DNA of 64,000 bases from Pectobacterium parmentieri (GTDB lineage Bacteria > Pseudomonadota > Gammaproteobacteria > Enterobacterales > Enterobacteriaceae), in the NCBI RefSeq assembly GCF_001742145.1, contig NZ_CP015749.1:2294001-2358000 (forward strand), written 5' to 3'. The notes under the pieces are model-generated. The model did not search any database, was not told the origin of the DNA, and saw nothing but the letters and a program-made list of their open reading frames with translations. The translations under genes were made by a program, and so were the position numbers. This document shows, in pieces, positions 7,587 through 14,731 of the stretch (its first letter is position 1; each line of letters opens with the position of its first letter).

Positions 7587-8222
7587 ATGAAAACACAAGC
7601 CACCCTTACTGAAATCCTGCGCCTCTTGCGCAATCTGATCCGTGTCGGCGTCGTGACCCACGTCAACACAGCGGACGCCCTGTGCCGGGTACAAACCGGA
7701 GACATGACCACAGACTGGCTGAACTGGTTAACTCGCCGTGCCGGACGTTCACGAGACTGGTGGGCACCGTCCATCGGTGAGCAGGTGCTGATCCTGTCCA
7801 TCGGTGGCGAACTGGACACCGCCTTTGTGCTGCCCGGCATCTATTCCGATGCCAACCCCGCGCCGTCAGCGTCTGCCGATGCGTATCACGTCAGCTTTCC
7901 CGACGGTGCGGTGATCGAGTATGAACCCGCTACCGGGGCGCTGACCGTCAGCGGGATTAAAACTGCCAATATCACCGCGTCTGAATCCCTCATCGCCACC
8001 GCGCCACTCGTCACCGTGAGAGCGTCAACCCGCATCACGCTAGACACACCCGAAGTGGTCTGCACCAACAAGCTGATCACCGGAACGTTGGAAGTACAGC
8101 AAGGTGGGGAAATGCGCGGCAATATTCAGCATTCAGGCGGGTCGCTGTCGTCCAACGGCAAAGTGTTACACACCCACAAACACCCCGGAGACAGCGGCGG
8201 TATAACGGGTGCGCCACTATGA
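7587..8222 (+). CDS. V: Baseplate central spike protein GpV
   Basis: This 211-residue protein has exactly the P2 gpV length. GpV is the trimeric membrane-piercing spike at the tail tip. The N-terminal OB-like part (V-G-V-V-T-H-V-N, then W-W-A-P-S-I-G-E-Q-V-L) is followed by a beta-helix region and ends with a His-x-His cluster (H-T-H-K-H near residue 197), the iron-binding tip motif known from P2. The start at 7587 is chosen to match P2 length. It overlaps gpW by 4 bp. Confidence 0.94.
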   Translation: MKTQATLTEILRLLRNLIRVGVVTHVNTADALCRVQTGDMTTDWLNWLTRRAGRSRDWWAPSIGEQVLILSIGGELDTAFVLPGIYSDANPAPSASADAYHVSFPDGAVIEYEPATGALTVSGIKTANITASESLIATAPLVTVRASTRITLDTPEVVCTNKLITGTLEVQQGGEMRGNIQHSGGSLSSNGKVLHTHKHPGDSGGITGAPL

Positions 8223-8563
8223 CAGTACGTTACCTCGGCATGAGCCGTGACAGCGGCCAGACGCTCAGTGACCTTGAGCACATTCGCCAGAGCGTGCGCG
8301 ATATTCTCATCACGCCCGTCGGGTCGCGGGTGATGCGCCGGGACTATGGGTCGCTGCTGTCGGCCTTAATCGACCAGCCACAAAATCCCGCCGTGAAATT
8401 GCAGGTGATGGCGGCGTGTTACATGGCGCTGCTACGTTGGGAGCCGCGTATCACGCTGACAGGCATCAATCTAACCAGCGCATTCGACGGTCAGTTGTAC
8501 GTTGATATCACGGGCGTGCTGGCTGACAGCAACGCCGTTTTCCTTTCCGTTCCTGTGAGCTAA
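8219..8563 (+). CDS. W: Baseplate wedge protein GpW (gp25-like)
   Basis: This 114-residue protein is close to P2 gpW (115). It belongs to the T4 gp25 family, which nucleates sheath assembly on the baseplate. The conserved I-x-x-I-L-x-T-P-V-G-S-R-V-M-R-R-D-Y-G-S segment is seen at about residues 30-47, followed by L-x-D-Q-P. The gene is coupled to V by a 4-bp overlap. Confidence 0.94.
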   Translation: MTVRYLGMSRDSGQTLSDLEHIRQSVRDILITPVGSRVMRRDYGSLLSALIDQPQNPAVKLQVMAACYMALLRWEPRITLTGINLTSAFDGQLYVDITGVLADSNAVFLSVPVS

Positions 8564-8567
8564 CACC

Positions 8568-9476
8568 ATGGCAATGATTGATTTAAGCCAACTTCCCGCG
8601 CCTGCCGTGGTGGAAGAACTGGACTACGAGGCGATTTACACCGAGCGCAAAGCGATGCTGCTATCGCTCTACCCGGAAGACCAGCGCGCCGCCGTTGCGC
8701 GCACGTTGACGCTGGAATCGGAGCCGCTCGTCAAGCTGTTACAGGAAAATGCTTATCGTGAATTGCTGTGGCGGCAGCGTGTCAATGAAGCTGCCCGCGC
8801 CGTGATGGTGGCCTTTGCACAGGGTGATGACCTCGACCAGCTCGGCGCAAATTTCAGCGTGTCACGTTTGGTCATTACCCCGGCTGACGATTCAACGTTG
8901 CCGCCCACACCTGCACTGATGGAGTCTGACAGCGATTTTCGCCTGCGCATTCAACAGTCGTTTGAAGGACTGAGCGTTGCCGGGTCGGTCGGTGCCTATC
9001 AGTACCACGGACGCAGTGCCGACGGGCGTGTGGCCGATGTATCAGTTATCAGCCCCAGCCCGGCCAGCGTCACCGTGTCGGTACTGTCACGCGAGGGCAA
9101 CGGCAGCGCAAGCCAAGAGTTGGTCGCTATCGTGGCCGCTGCGCTGAACGGTGAAGACGTTCGCCCTGTGGCAGACCGCGTGACGGTACAGTCTGCCGCC
9201 ATTGTGTCGTATGAGATTGACGCCACGCTGTACCTGTATCCGGGGCCGGAACAAGAGCCTGTTCGCGCCGCTGCCGAACAGAAGCTGAAAGCCTATATCA
9301 GTGCGCAGCACCGATTAGGGCGGGATATTCGTCGCTCGGCGATTTACGCTGCGCTGCACGTCGAGGGCGTGCAACGGGTCGAGCTGACGACACCCGCCGC
9401 CGATATCGTACTGACTGACGCTCAGGCATCCTATTGTTCCGGTTATCAATTGCGTGTAGGCGGTGCCGATGAGTGA
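8568..9476 (+). CDS. J: Baseplate assembly protein GpJ (gp6-like)
   Basis: This 302-residue protein has the same length as P2 gpJ, a baseplate wedge protein related to T4 gp6. It has the characteristic L-P-A-P motif near the start, an A-x-G-D-D-L-D-Q-L-G segment near residue 88 and an R-R-S-A-I-Y-A-A-L-H region near 258. Its stop overlaps the start of gene I. Confidence 0.94.
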   Translation: MAMIDLSQLPAPAVVEELDYEAIYTERKAMLLSLYPEDQRAAVARTLTLESEPLVKLLQENAYRELLWRQRVNEAARAVMVAFAQGDDLDQLGANFSVSRLVITPADDSTLPPTPALMESDSDFRLRIQQSFEGLSVAGSVGAYQYHGRSADGRVADVSVISPSPASVTVSVLSREGNGSASQELVAIVAAALNGEDVRPVADRVTVQSAAIVSYEIDATLYLYPGPEQEPVRAAAEQKLKAYISAQHRLGRDIRRSAIYAALHVEGVQRVELTTPAADIVLTDAQASYCSGYQLRVGGADE

Positions 9477-10080
9477 TAGCCGCCTGCTGCCTGTCGGATC
9501 GTCTGTGCTGGAAGTCGCCGCCGCGAAAGCCTGCGCTGAGATTACCCGCGTACCCGTTCCCCTGCGTCTGCTGTTGAACCCGGACACCTGCCCGGCACAC
9601 CTGCTGCCGTATCTGGCGTGGGCGTTTTCCGTTGACCGCTGGGATGAGGCATGGCCGGAGAGCGTGAAGCGGCAGGTGATCCGCGATGCGTTCTTTATCC
9701 ACCGTCATAAAGGCACTATCGGTGCGCTGCGTCGCGTGGTGGAGCCGTTCGGCTACCTAATTCGTATTATCGAATGGTGGCAAAACGACGGCACACCCGG
9801 CACGTTTCGGTTAGATATCGGCGTGCAGGATAGCGGCATCACTGAGGAAACTTTTTACGAGCTGGAGCGGTTGATTGCCGACGCCAAACCCGCTTCCCGT
9901 CACCTGCTGGGGCTGAATATCAACCTCGACACACAGGGCGCGGCCTATGTTGCCGCCACTGTCTACTGCGGTGATGACCTGACGGTATACCCCTATTTCC
10001 CTGAAAACATCACGGTGTCCGGTCTGAATGTGACCGGAGCAGCACTTCATTTAATCGACAACATGAGCGTAACCGCATGA
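9469..10080 (+). CDS. I: Tail protein GpI
   Basis: This 203-residue protein is the P2 gpI family baseplate component at the tail tip. Family signatures are L-L-P-x-G-S-S near the start, C-P-A-H-L-L-P-Y-L-A-W-A-F-S-V-D-R-W near residue 43, and H-R-H-K-G-T-I-G-A-L-R-R near 78. It is longer than P2 gpI (176) because of its C-terminal part. ATG 9469 is preferred over an upstream GTG because it overlaps the gpJ stop in the usual way. Confidence 0.92.
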   Translation: MSDSRLLPVGSSVLEVAAAKACAEITRVPVPLRLLLNPDTCPAHLLPYLAWAFSVDRWDEAWPESVKRQVIRDAFFIHRHKGTIGALRRVVEPFGYLIRIIEWWQNDGTPGTFRLDIGVQDSGITEETFYELERLIADAKPASRHLLGLNINLDTQGAAYVAATVYCGDDLTVYPYFPENITVSGLNVTGAALHLIDNMSVTA

Positions 10081-11912
10081 GCGCAACCTATTTTGCCCTG
10101 TTAACGAACATCGGCGCGGCCAAGTTGGCTAACGCCACCACGCTGGGAAGCCGCCTGAACATCACCCGCATGGCTGTCGGTGATGGTGGCGGTTCACTAC
10201 CCGTTCCCAATCCGGCACAAACTACGCTGATCAACGAAAAACGCCGGGCGGCACTGAATACGCTAAGCGTTGCCCCAAAAAACCCCAGCCAGATTATTGC
10301 TGAGCAGGTTATTCCCGAAAATGAAGGCGGCTTCTGGATACGTGAGATCGGATTGTTTGACGACGATGGCAATCTGATTGCGGTCGCCAACTGCCCCGAA
10401 ACCTACAAGCCCCAATTGCAGGAGGGCAGCGGCCGCATCCAGACCGTGCGCATGATTTTGATTGTCAGCAGCACTGACGCGGTGACGCTGAAAATTGATC
10501 CGGCGGTCGTGTTAGCCACGCGGGGCTATGTCGATGAGGTGATTGAGGCACACGAAAAAAGCCGCAAACATCCAGACGGGACGCTGACGGCAAAGGGATT
10601 CGTGCAACTGAGCAGCGCGACAAACAGCGACAGCGAGCTACTGGCCGCAACCCCGAAAGCGGTAAAAGCGGCGAATGATAACGCCAACGGGCGTGTACCG
10701 TCTGGCCGTAAAGTGAACGGTAAGGCGCTAACGGCTGATATTGCGCTAACGGCTGGCGATGTCGGCGCGTATACCAAGGCGGAAACCGACACCAAAGTCA
10801 GTGCCGCCACGACCGCCGCCAGTAATGCCGCGACGGCGGCGAGCAGCGCCAACACCAATGCTGAAAGCCGTGTGCCATTGGCGCGCAAGGTGAACGGCAA
10901 GCCGCTGAACGCTGATATTACGCTGGGTGCTGGGGATGTCGGCGCATATACCAAACTCGAAACCGACACCCGCGTCACTGCTGCCACAACTGCCGCGAAT
11001 AATGCCGCTACGGCAGCGACCAACGCGAATACCAACGCCAATGGGCGTGTGCCGTCTGGTCGAACTGTCAACGGCAAAGCCCTGTCTGCTGATATCGCGC
11101 TGGGTGCAGGGGATGTCGGTGCCTATACCAAAACCGAAACCGACACCCGCGTCACTGCTGCCACAACTGCCGCGAATAATGCCGCTACGGCAGCGACCAA
11201 CGCGAATACCAACGCCAATGGCCGTGTGCCGTCTGGTCGAACCGTTAACGGCAAAGCGCTGACGGCAGATATTGTGCTGAATGCGGGGGATGTGGGGGCC
11301 TTAACCGATACACAGGCCGCGCAAAAATATGCGCTACGTTCAATTAAAATCAACGGAAAGCCGCTGTCTGCTGACGTCAATTTATTAGCCAGTGATATCG
11401 ATACGTGGAATAAAACAGAATCAGATGGGCGTTATCTGATGAAGACGGCGACTGCTGCCGCAGCCACAAAATTAGCGACGCCGCGTAAGATTAATGGCGT
11501 GCCATTTGATGGGTCAAATGATATTACCCTGACTCCCGCAAACCTCGGTTTTGGGGAAGTGTGGTTTTCCGAGCGGCAACGTATGATCCTGAATGAGCCA
11601 ATCATAATTGAACATCACATATCTGAATTGAATGTCGATTCATGTATTACAGACGTGATGATCGTGTGTATTGCGTCAATCGGGGCGTACAGTGTGGGGG
11701 ATGTATTGATGTGCCCAGCCGCGCTGGTTTCAATTGCAGGCGCATCACGATATTTACCGTTAACCGCAGGGGTGTCGAAAACGCATATTCAATTCAATGT
11801 CCCCAACCGTGGTTTTTTTGGCGGTGATAAATTATCCGGCGGCGGGATTATTATCGGAACACAAAATGAATTGGATAACTGGGCCGCAGTTTTAAAAATA
11901 ATTAATTTTTGA
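10077..11912 (+). CDS. H: Tail fibre protein GpH with variable tip
   Basis: This 611-residue fibre protein binds the host surface. Residues 1-160 are the conserved P2 gpH N-terminal baseplate-attachment domain (A-T-Y-F-A-L-L-T-N-I-G-A-A-K-L). Residues of about 200-430 are tandem 59-residue repeats carrying V-N-G-K-x-L-x-A-D-I and G-D-V-G-A-Y-T-K. The C-terminal tip from about residue 490 begins at a DNA-inversion site encoding L-G-F-G-E and is unlike the usual P2 tip. No tail-fibre chaperone (gpG) follows. The tip now expressed is one of two present; the other lies on the opposite strand. It overlaps gpI by 4 bp. Confidence 0.92.
   Translation: MSATYFALLTNIGAAKLANATTLGSRLNITRMAVGDGGGSLPVPNPAQTTLINEKRRAALNTLSVAPKNPSQIIAEQVIPENEGGFWIREIGLFDDDGNLIAVANCPETYKPQLQEGSGRIQTVRMILIVSSTDAVTLKIDPAVVLATRGYVDEVIEAHEKSRKHPDGTLTAKGFVQLSSATNSDSELLAATPKAVKAANDNANGRVPSGRKVNGKALTADIALTAGDVGAYTKAETDTKVSAATTAASNAATAASSANTNAESRVPLARKVNGKPLNADITLGAGDVGAYTKLETDTRVTAATTAANNAATAATNANTNANGRVPSGRTVNGKALSADIALGAGDVGAYTKTETDTRVTAATTAANNAATAATNANTNANGRVPSGRTVNGKALTADIVLNAGDVGALTDTQAAQKYALRSIKINGKPLSADVNLLASDIDTWNKTESDGRYLMKTATAAAATKLATPRKINGVPFDGSNDITLTPANLGFGEVWFSERQRMILNEPIIIEHHISELNVDSCITDVMIVCIASIGAYSVGDVLMCPAALVSIAGASRYLPLTAGVSKTHIQFNVPNRGFFGGDKLSGGGIIIGTQNELDNWAAVLKIINF
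10692..11310 (+). repeat. 177-bp tandem repeats inside the tail-fibre gene
   Basis: The codons for R-V-P recur at 10692, 10869, 11046 and 11223, a constant 177-bp (59-codon) spacing giving three full units and a partial fourth. Units two and three are almost identical over their last 95 bp, including a third-position G/C change only. This suggests recent unit duplication and a fibre shaft of adjustable length. Confidence 0.85.
11533..11558 (+). repeat. Left crossover site for tail-fibre inversion (Gin/Cin type)
   Basis: This 26-bp site is centred on TC at 11545-11546 with the near-palindrome AAACC-TC-GGTTT. It resembles gix/cix sites of Mu and P1 and lies inside the coding sequence for L-G-F-G-E. 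Its inverted partner is at 12233-12258. Confidence 0.8.
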
Positions 11913-11974
11913 AAATTAGTAGTTTATAGCGGAACGGGGAAGGTTAATCTCACCCGTGCCGCCCACGGAAAATA

Positions 11975-12252
11975 TTATTTTCCAATTGCCATCCAATATA
12001 TCGGATCGCCGTTAGGCATACCGACACCGATATAGAATTCGCTTCTGCTAATAATGTATGCAGCAGTGACAGATCCATCCCATGGGGAGCTGGTTCGTTT
12101 TAATGTAGCCGTCAACGAAAAACACTGGGCAGGGAATGGAATAGGGAATACGTTCGCGCCTTCTGTTGATACGCCCCACTGAACGATCAATCCCCCCGGA
12201 AATTTTTGATAACCACTTTCACTTAAAAGCGCCTCTCCAAAACCGAGATTTT
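11975..12252 (-). other. Silent alternative tail-fibre C-terminal tip
   Basis: Read on the minus strand from the right crossover site, the frame encodes L-G-F-G-E-A-L-L-S-E-S-G-Y-Q-K-F-P-G-G-L, then Q-W-G, and ends in Y-W-M-A-I-G-K before a TAA. This is the standard tip of many phage fibres (S-E-S-G-Y-Q-x-x-P-G-G-L ... F-P-I-P-F-P). A stop codon lies just upstream and there is no ribosome site, so it is expressed only if inversion joins it to gene H. Confidence 0.8.
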
Positions 12253-12258
12253 AAAGAA
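12233..12258 (-). repeat. Right crossover site for tail-fibre inversion
   Basis: This inverted copy of the left site is centred on GA at 12245-12246. The shared core on the minus strand is TCTCGGTTTTGGAGAG against CCTCGGTTTTGGGGAA in the left site. The reading frame is preserved across it. Confidence 0.78.
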
Positions 12259-12376
12259 TTGATCGCCACAGCCGATCAATAACGAAAAATTGATCTGTAT
12301 AAACGTTTATAAAACAACCGACCCAGATGTCATTATGTGTATGGTTTTAAAACAATAATGATATCAGGGAAAGCGA

Positions 12377-12408
12377 AGCCCACTGTTTGCCAGGCAGTGG
12401 GCTTTTTT
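12377..12408 (+). terminator. Rho-independent terminator after the tail-fibre segment
   Basis: The stem AGCCCACTG/CAGTGGGCT with a 9-nt loop is followed by six T residues. It ends the V-to-H operon outside the invertible segment, so it serves either orientation. The following 130 bp up to gene FI should hold the promoter of the FI operon, but no clear site was identified. Confidence 0.85.
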
Positions 12409-12536
12409 CATGCCTTTTTCCCAACTCGATGTTGTGCCAGTCGCCACCGTACCTGCATTACTCGCCCACATTCTCCCCGCGCCAGACAATAGCCGCTCCT
12501 AATCAGCAATCGTGCTATTAGCTGGAGCCTGAATGT

Positions 12537-13706
12537 ATGAGTGATTTTCACCACGGCGTGCAGGTCGTCGAGATTAACGACGGCACGCGTGTTATTTCCA
12601 CCGTTTCCACCGCGATCATCGGCATGGTGTGCACCGCACCTGATGCCGACGCGGCCACCTTTCCCCTCAATACCCCGGTACTGATTACTAACGTGCTGTC
12701 TGCCGCTGGCAAGGCCGGGAAAAAAGGCACGCTGGCCGCTGCCCTGTTGGCCATCGCCGACCAGTCCAAGCCCGTCACCGTTGTGGTGCGCGTGGCTGAG
12801 GGCAAAGACGAGGCCGAAACCATCAGCAATGTGATCGGCGGCAGTGACGAAAACGGCAAATATACCGGGATGAAAGCCCTGTTAGATGCCATGTCGGTAA
12901 CGGGCGTGAAGCCCCGCATTCTCGGTGTGCCGGGGCTGGACTCGTTACCCGTAGCCACTGCGTTAGCGTCCATCTGTCAGTCACTGCGTGCCTTTGGTTA
13001 CGTTAGCGCATGGGGCTGTAAAACCCTGTCGGATGCCATCAACTACCGCGAGAATTTCAGCCAGCGTGAATTGATGGTGATCTGGCCGGATTTTATCGCG
13101 TGGGACACCACGGCCAACGCCAGCGCCACGGCGTATGCCACTGCACGCGCTTTGGGACTGCGCGCCAAAATCGACCAAGAAACCGGATGGCATAAAACCC
13201 TGTCTAACGTCGGCGTGAATGGCGTGACGGGCATCAGTGCATCAGTCTATTGGGATTTACAGGCACCCGGCACCGATGCGGATTTGCTGAATCAGGCAGG
13301 CGTCACCACGTTGGTGCGTAAAGACGGATTCCGCTTCTGGGGTAACCGCACCTGTTCTGACGATCCGCTGTTCCTGTTTGAGAACTACACCCGCACCGCG
13401 CAGGTGCTGGCCGATACCATGGCCGAAGCGCACCTGTGGGCGGTCGATAAGCCCGTCACCGCCAAACTTATTGACGACATTATCGAAGGTATCAAGGCCA
13501 AGTTCCGCGAGCTGAAATCCGGTGGCTACATTATCGATGCCGATTGCTGGCTGGATGAAACCGCAAACGATAAAGACACGCTCAAAGCCGGGAAACTGTA
13601 TATCGACTATGACTATACCCCCGTTCCGCCGCTTGAAAATCTCACCCTACGCCAGCGCATCACCGATAAATATCTGGTGAATCTGGTTGCGTCGGTCAAC
13701 AGCTAA
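12537..13706 (+). CDS. FI: Tail sheath protein GpFI
   Basis: This 389-residue protein is the contractile sheath subunit (P2 FI, 396). The N-terminus ([16 protein letters not shown]) and the phage sheath motifs F-W-G-N-R-T near residue 278 and L-R-Q-R-I-T-D-K-Y near 372 are diagnostic. It is the first gene of the FI-FII-E-T-U-D operon. A terminator and a roughly 130-bp gap precede it. Confidence 0.95.
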   Translation: MSDFHHGVQVVEINDGTRVISTVSTAIIGMVCTAPDADAATFPLNTPVLITNVLSAAGKAGKKGTLAAALLAIADQSKPVTVVVRVAEGKDEAETISNVIGGSDENGKYTGMKALLDAMSVTGVKPRILGVPGLDSLPVATALASICQSLRAFGYVSAWGCKTLSDAINYRENFSQRELMVIWPDFIAWDTTANASATAYATARALGLRAKIDQETGWHKTLSNVGVNGVTGISASVYWDLQAPGTDADLLNQAGVTTLVRKDGFRFWGNRTCSDDPLFLFENYTRTAQVLADTMAEAHLWAVDKPVTAKLIDDIIEGIKAKFRELKSGGYIIDADCWLDETANDKDTLKAGKLYIDYDYTPVPPLENLTLRQRITDKYLVNLVASVNS

Positions 13707-13718
13707 GGAGCTAGCGCT

Positions 13719-14240
13719 ATGGCACTGCCTCGCAATCTGAAATTTATGAACCTGTTCAACGACGGCATGAGCTACATGGGTGTCGCCACTGCCGTTACGC
13801 TGCCGAAACTCACCCGCAAGCTGGAGAATTATCGCGGCGGCGGCATGCCCGGCAGCGCGCCCATCGATTTTGGGCTGGATGATGATGCGCTGTCGATGGA
13901 GTTTACGCTCGGCGGTTTTGCTGACGAAACCCTGTGGAGCCAATACGCCGCACCGGGCGCTGATAAAGTGTTGCTGCGCTTTACCGGGTCATACCAGCGC
14001 GATGACACCGGGGAAATTTCTGCCGTTGAAGTGGTGATGCGTGGCCGTCACAAAGAAATCGACGGTGGCGAGAGCAAGCAAGGGGAAGCCACCGAAACCA
14101 AGGTGTCAACCAAATGCACCTATTACAAGCTGACCATTGACGGCAAAGAGATGATCGAAATTGACACCATCAACATGATTGAACGTGTTATGGGCGTTGA
14201 CCGTCTGGAACAGCACCGCCGGGCAATTGGTCTGGTGTAA
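13719..14240 (+). CDS. FII: Tail tube protein GpFII
   Basis: This 173-residue protein (P2 FII, 172) forms the inner tail tube. It shows the family opening A-L-P-R-N-L-K-F-M-N-L-F-N-D-G and the closing segment with I-D-T-I-N-M-I-E-R-V. A GGAGCTAG ribosome site lies just before the ATG. It is coupled in the operon 12 bp after FI. Confidence 0.95.
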   Translation: MALPRNLKFMNLFNDGMSYMGVATAVTLPKLTRKLENYRGGGMPGSAPIDFGLDDDALSMEFTLGGFADETLWSQYAAPGADKVLLRFTGSYQRDDTGEISAVEVVMRGRHKEIDGGESKQGEATETKVSTKCTYYKLTIDGKEMIEIDTINMIERVMGVDRLEQHRRAIGLV

Positions 14241-14300
14241 CCCTGTCTGGTCAGCCCCGTGCTGACCGTCCCTTTTTACCTTGAATACAGAGATAACCTC

Positions 14301-14597
14301 ATGAACGAACACGACAACATTGTGACACTTGACACCCCAATCAAACGCGGCGACACCCTGATCGAGACGGTCACTCTGATTAAACCTACCGCCGGAACAC
14401 TGCGCGGCGTCAGTCTGGCGGCCGTGGCCGGGTCTGACGTAGACGCGATGATTAAGGTGCTGCCGCGTATGACTCTTCCGGCGTTGACTGAGGCCGAAAT
14501 CACCCGCATGGAACTGCCGGATATGATTGCCATTGCAGGCAAGGTGATCGGTTTTTTGACGCCGAAATCGCAACAGGGAACCTCCCCCGAAGCCTGA
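14301..14597 (+). CDS. E: Tail protein GpE (tape-measure chaperone, short form)
   Basis: This 98-residue protein starts at ATG 14301. P2 gpE (91) and its frameshift product E+E' assist assembly around the tape measure, as lambda gpG and gpGT do. The segment P-x-A-G-T-L-R-G-V near residue 32 and the I-G-F-L-T-P-K end mark the family. The slippery heptamer T-TTT-TTG (14552-14558) lies near the 3' end. Confidence 0.88.
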   Translation: MNEHDNIVTLDTPIKRGDTLIETVTLIKPTAGTLRGVSLAAVAGSDVDAMIKVLPRMTLPALTEAEITRMELPDMIAIAGKVIGFLTPKSQQGTSPEA

Positions 14598-14731
14598 CGG
14601 TAGATGAACTGATGGCGGATATCGCGGTGATTTTTCACTGGCCGCCATCCGAACTGTACCCGATGAGCCTCACCGAGTTGATCCTGTGGCGCGATAAAGC
14701 GCTCAAACGTAGCGGACATGCCAATGAGTAA
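14301..14731 (+). CDS. E': GpE+E' fusion made by programmed -1 frameshift
   Basis: At the heptamer T-TTT-TTG (14552-14558) a -1 slip moves ribosomes from Gly-Phe-Leu into a frame reading F-D-A-E-I-A-T-G and then the typical E' domain, with W-P-P-S-E-L and L-I-L-W-R-D-K-A near the end. The stop TAA at 14729-14731 overlaps the start of gene T. P2 is known to make E+E' this way. The extension has no good start of its own. Confidence 0.8.

Larger units (their letters stand above)
11533..12258. mobile_element. Invertible tail-fibre tip segment
   Basis: Two inverted Gin/Cin-type sites bracket about 700 bp holding two convergent fibre-tip sequences: the plus-strand end of gene H and a minus-strand tip without a start codon. 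Both read N-L-G-F-G-E across the crossover in the same frame, so inversion would swap tips cleanly. In Mu and P1 a serine invertase (Gin, Cin) sits beside the segment; none is seen here or elsewhere in the window. Inversion would have to use an enzyme encoded elsewhere, or the switch is now locked. Confidence 0.82.

Noticed and set aside
10526..11077. 183-residue minus-strand frame in the tail-fibre repeats
   Set aside because: Its repeats are only the antisense of the 177-bp repeats of gene H.
11642..11827. 61-residue frame inside the tail-fibre tip
   Set aside because: Alternate frame of the fibre gene; the fibre frame continues across it without interruption.
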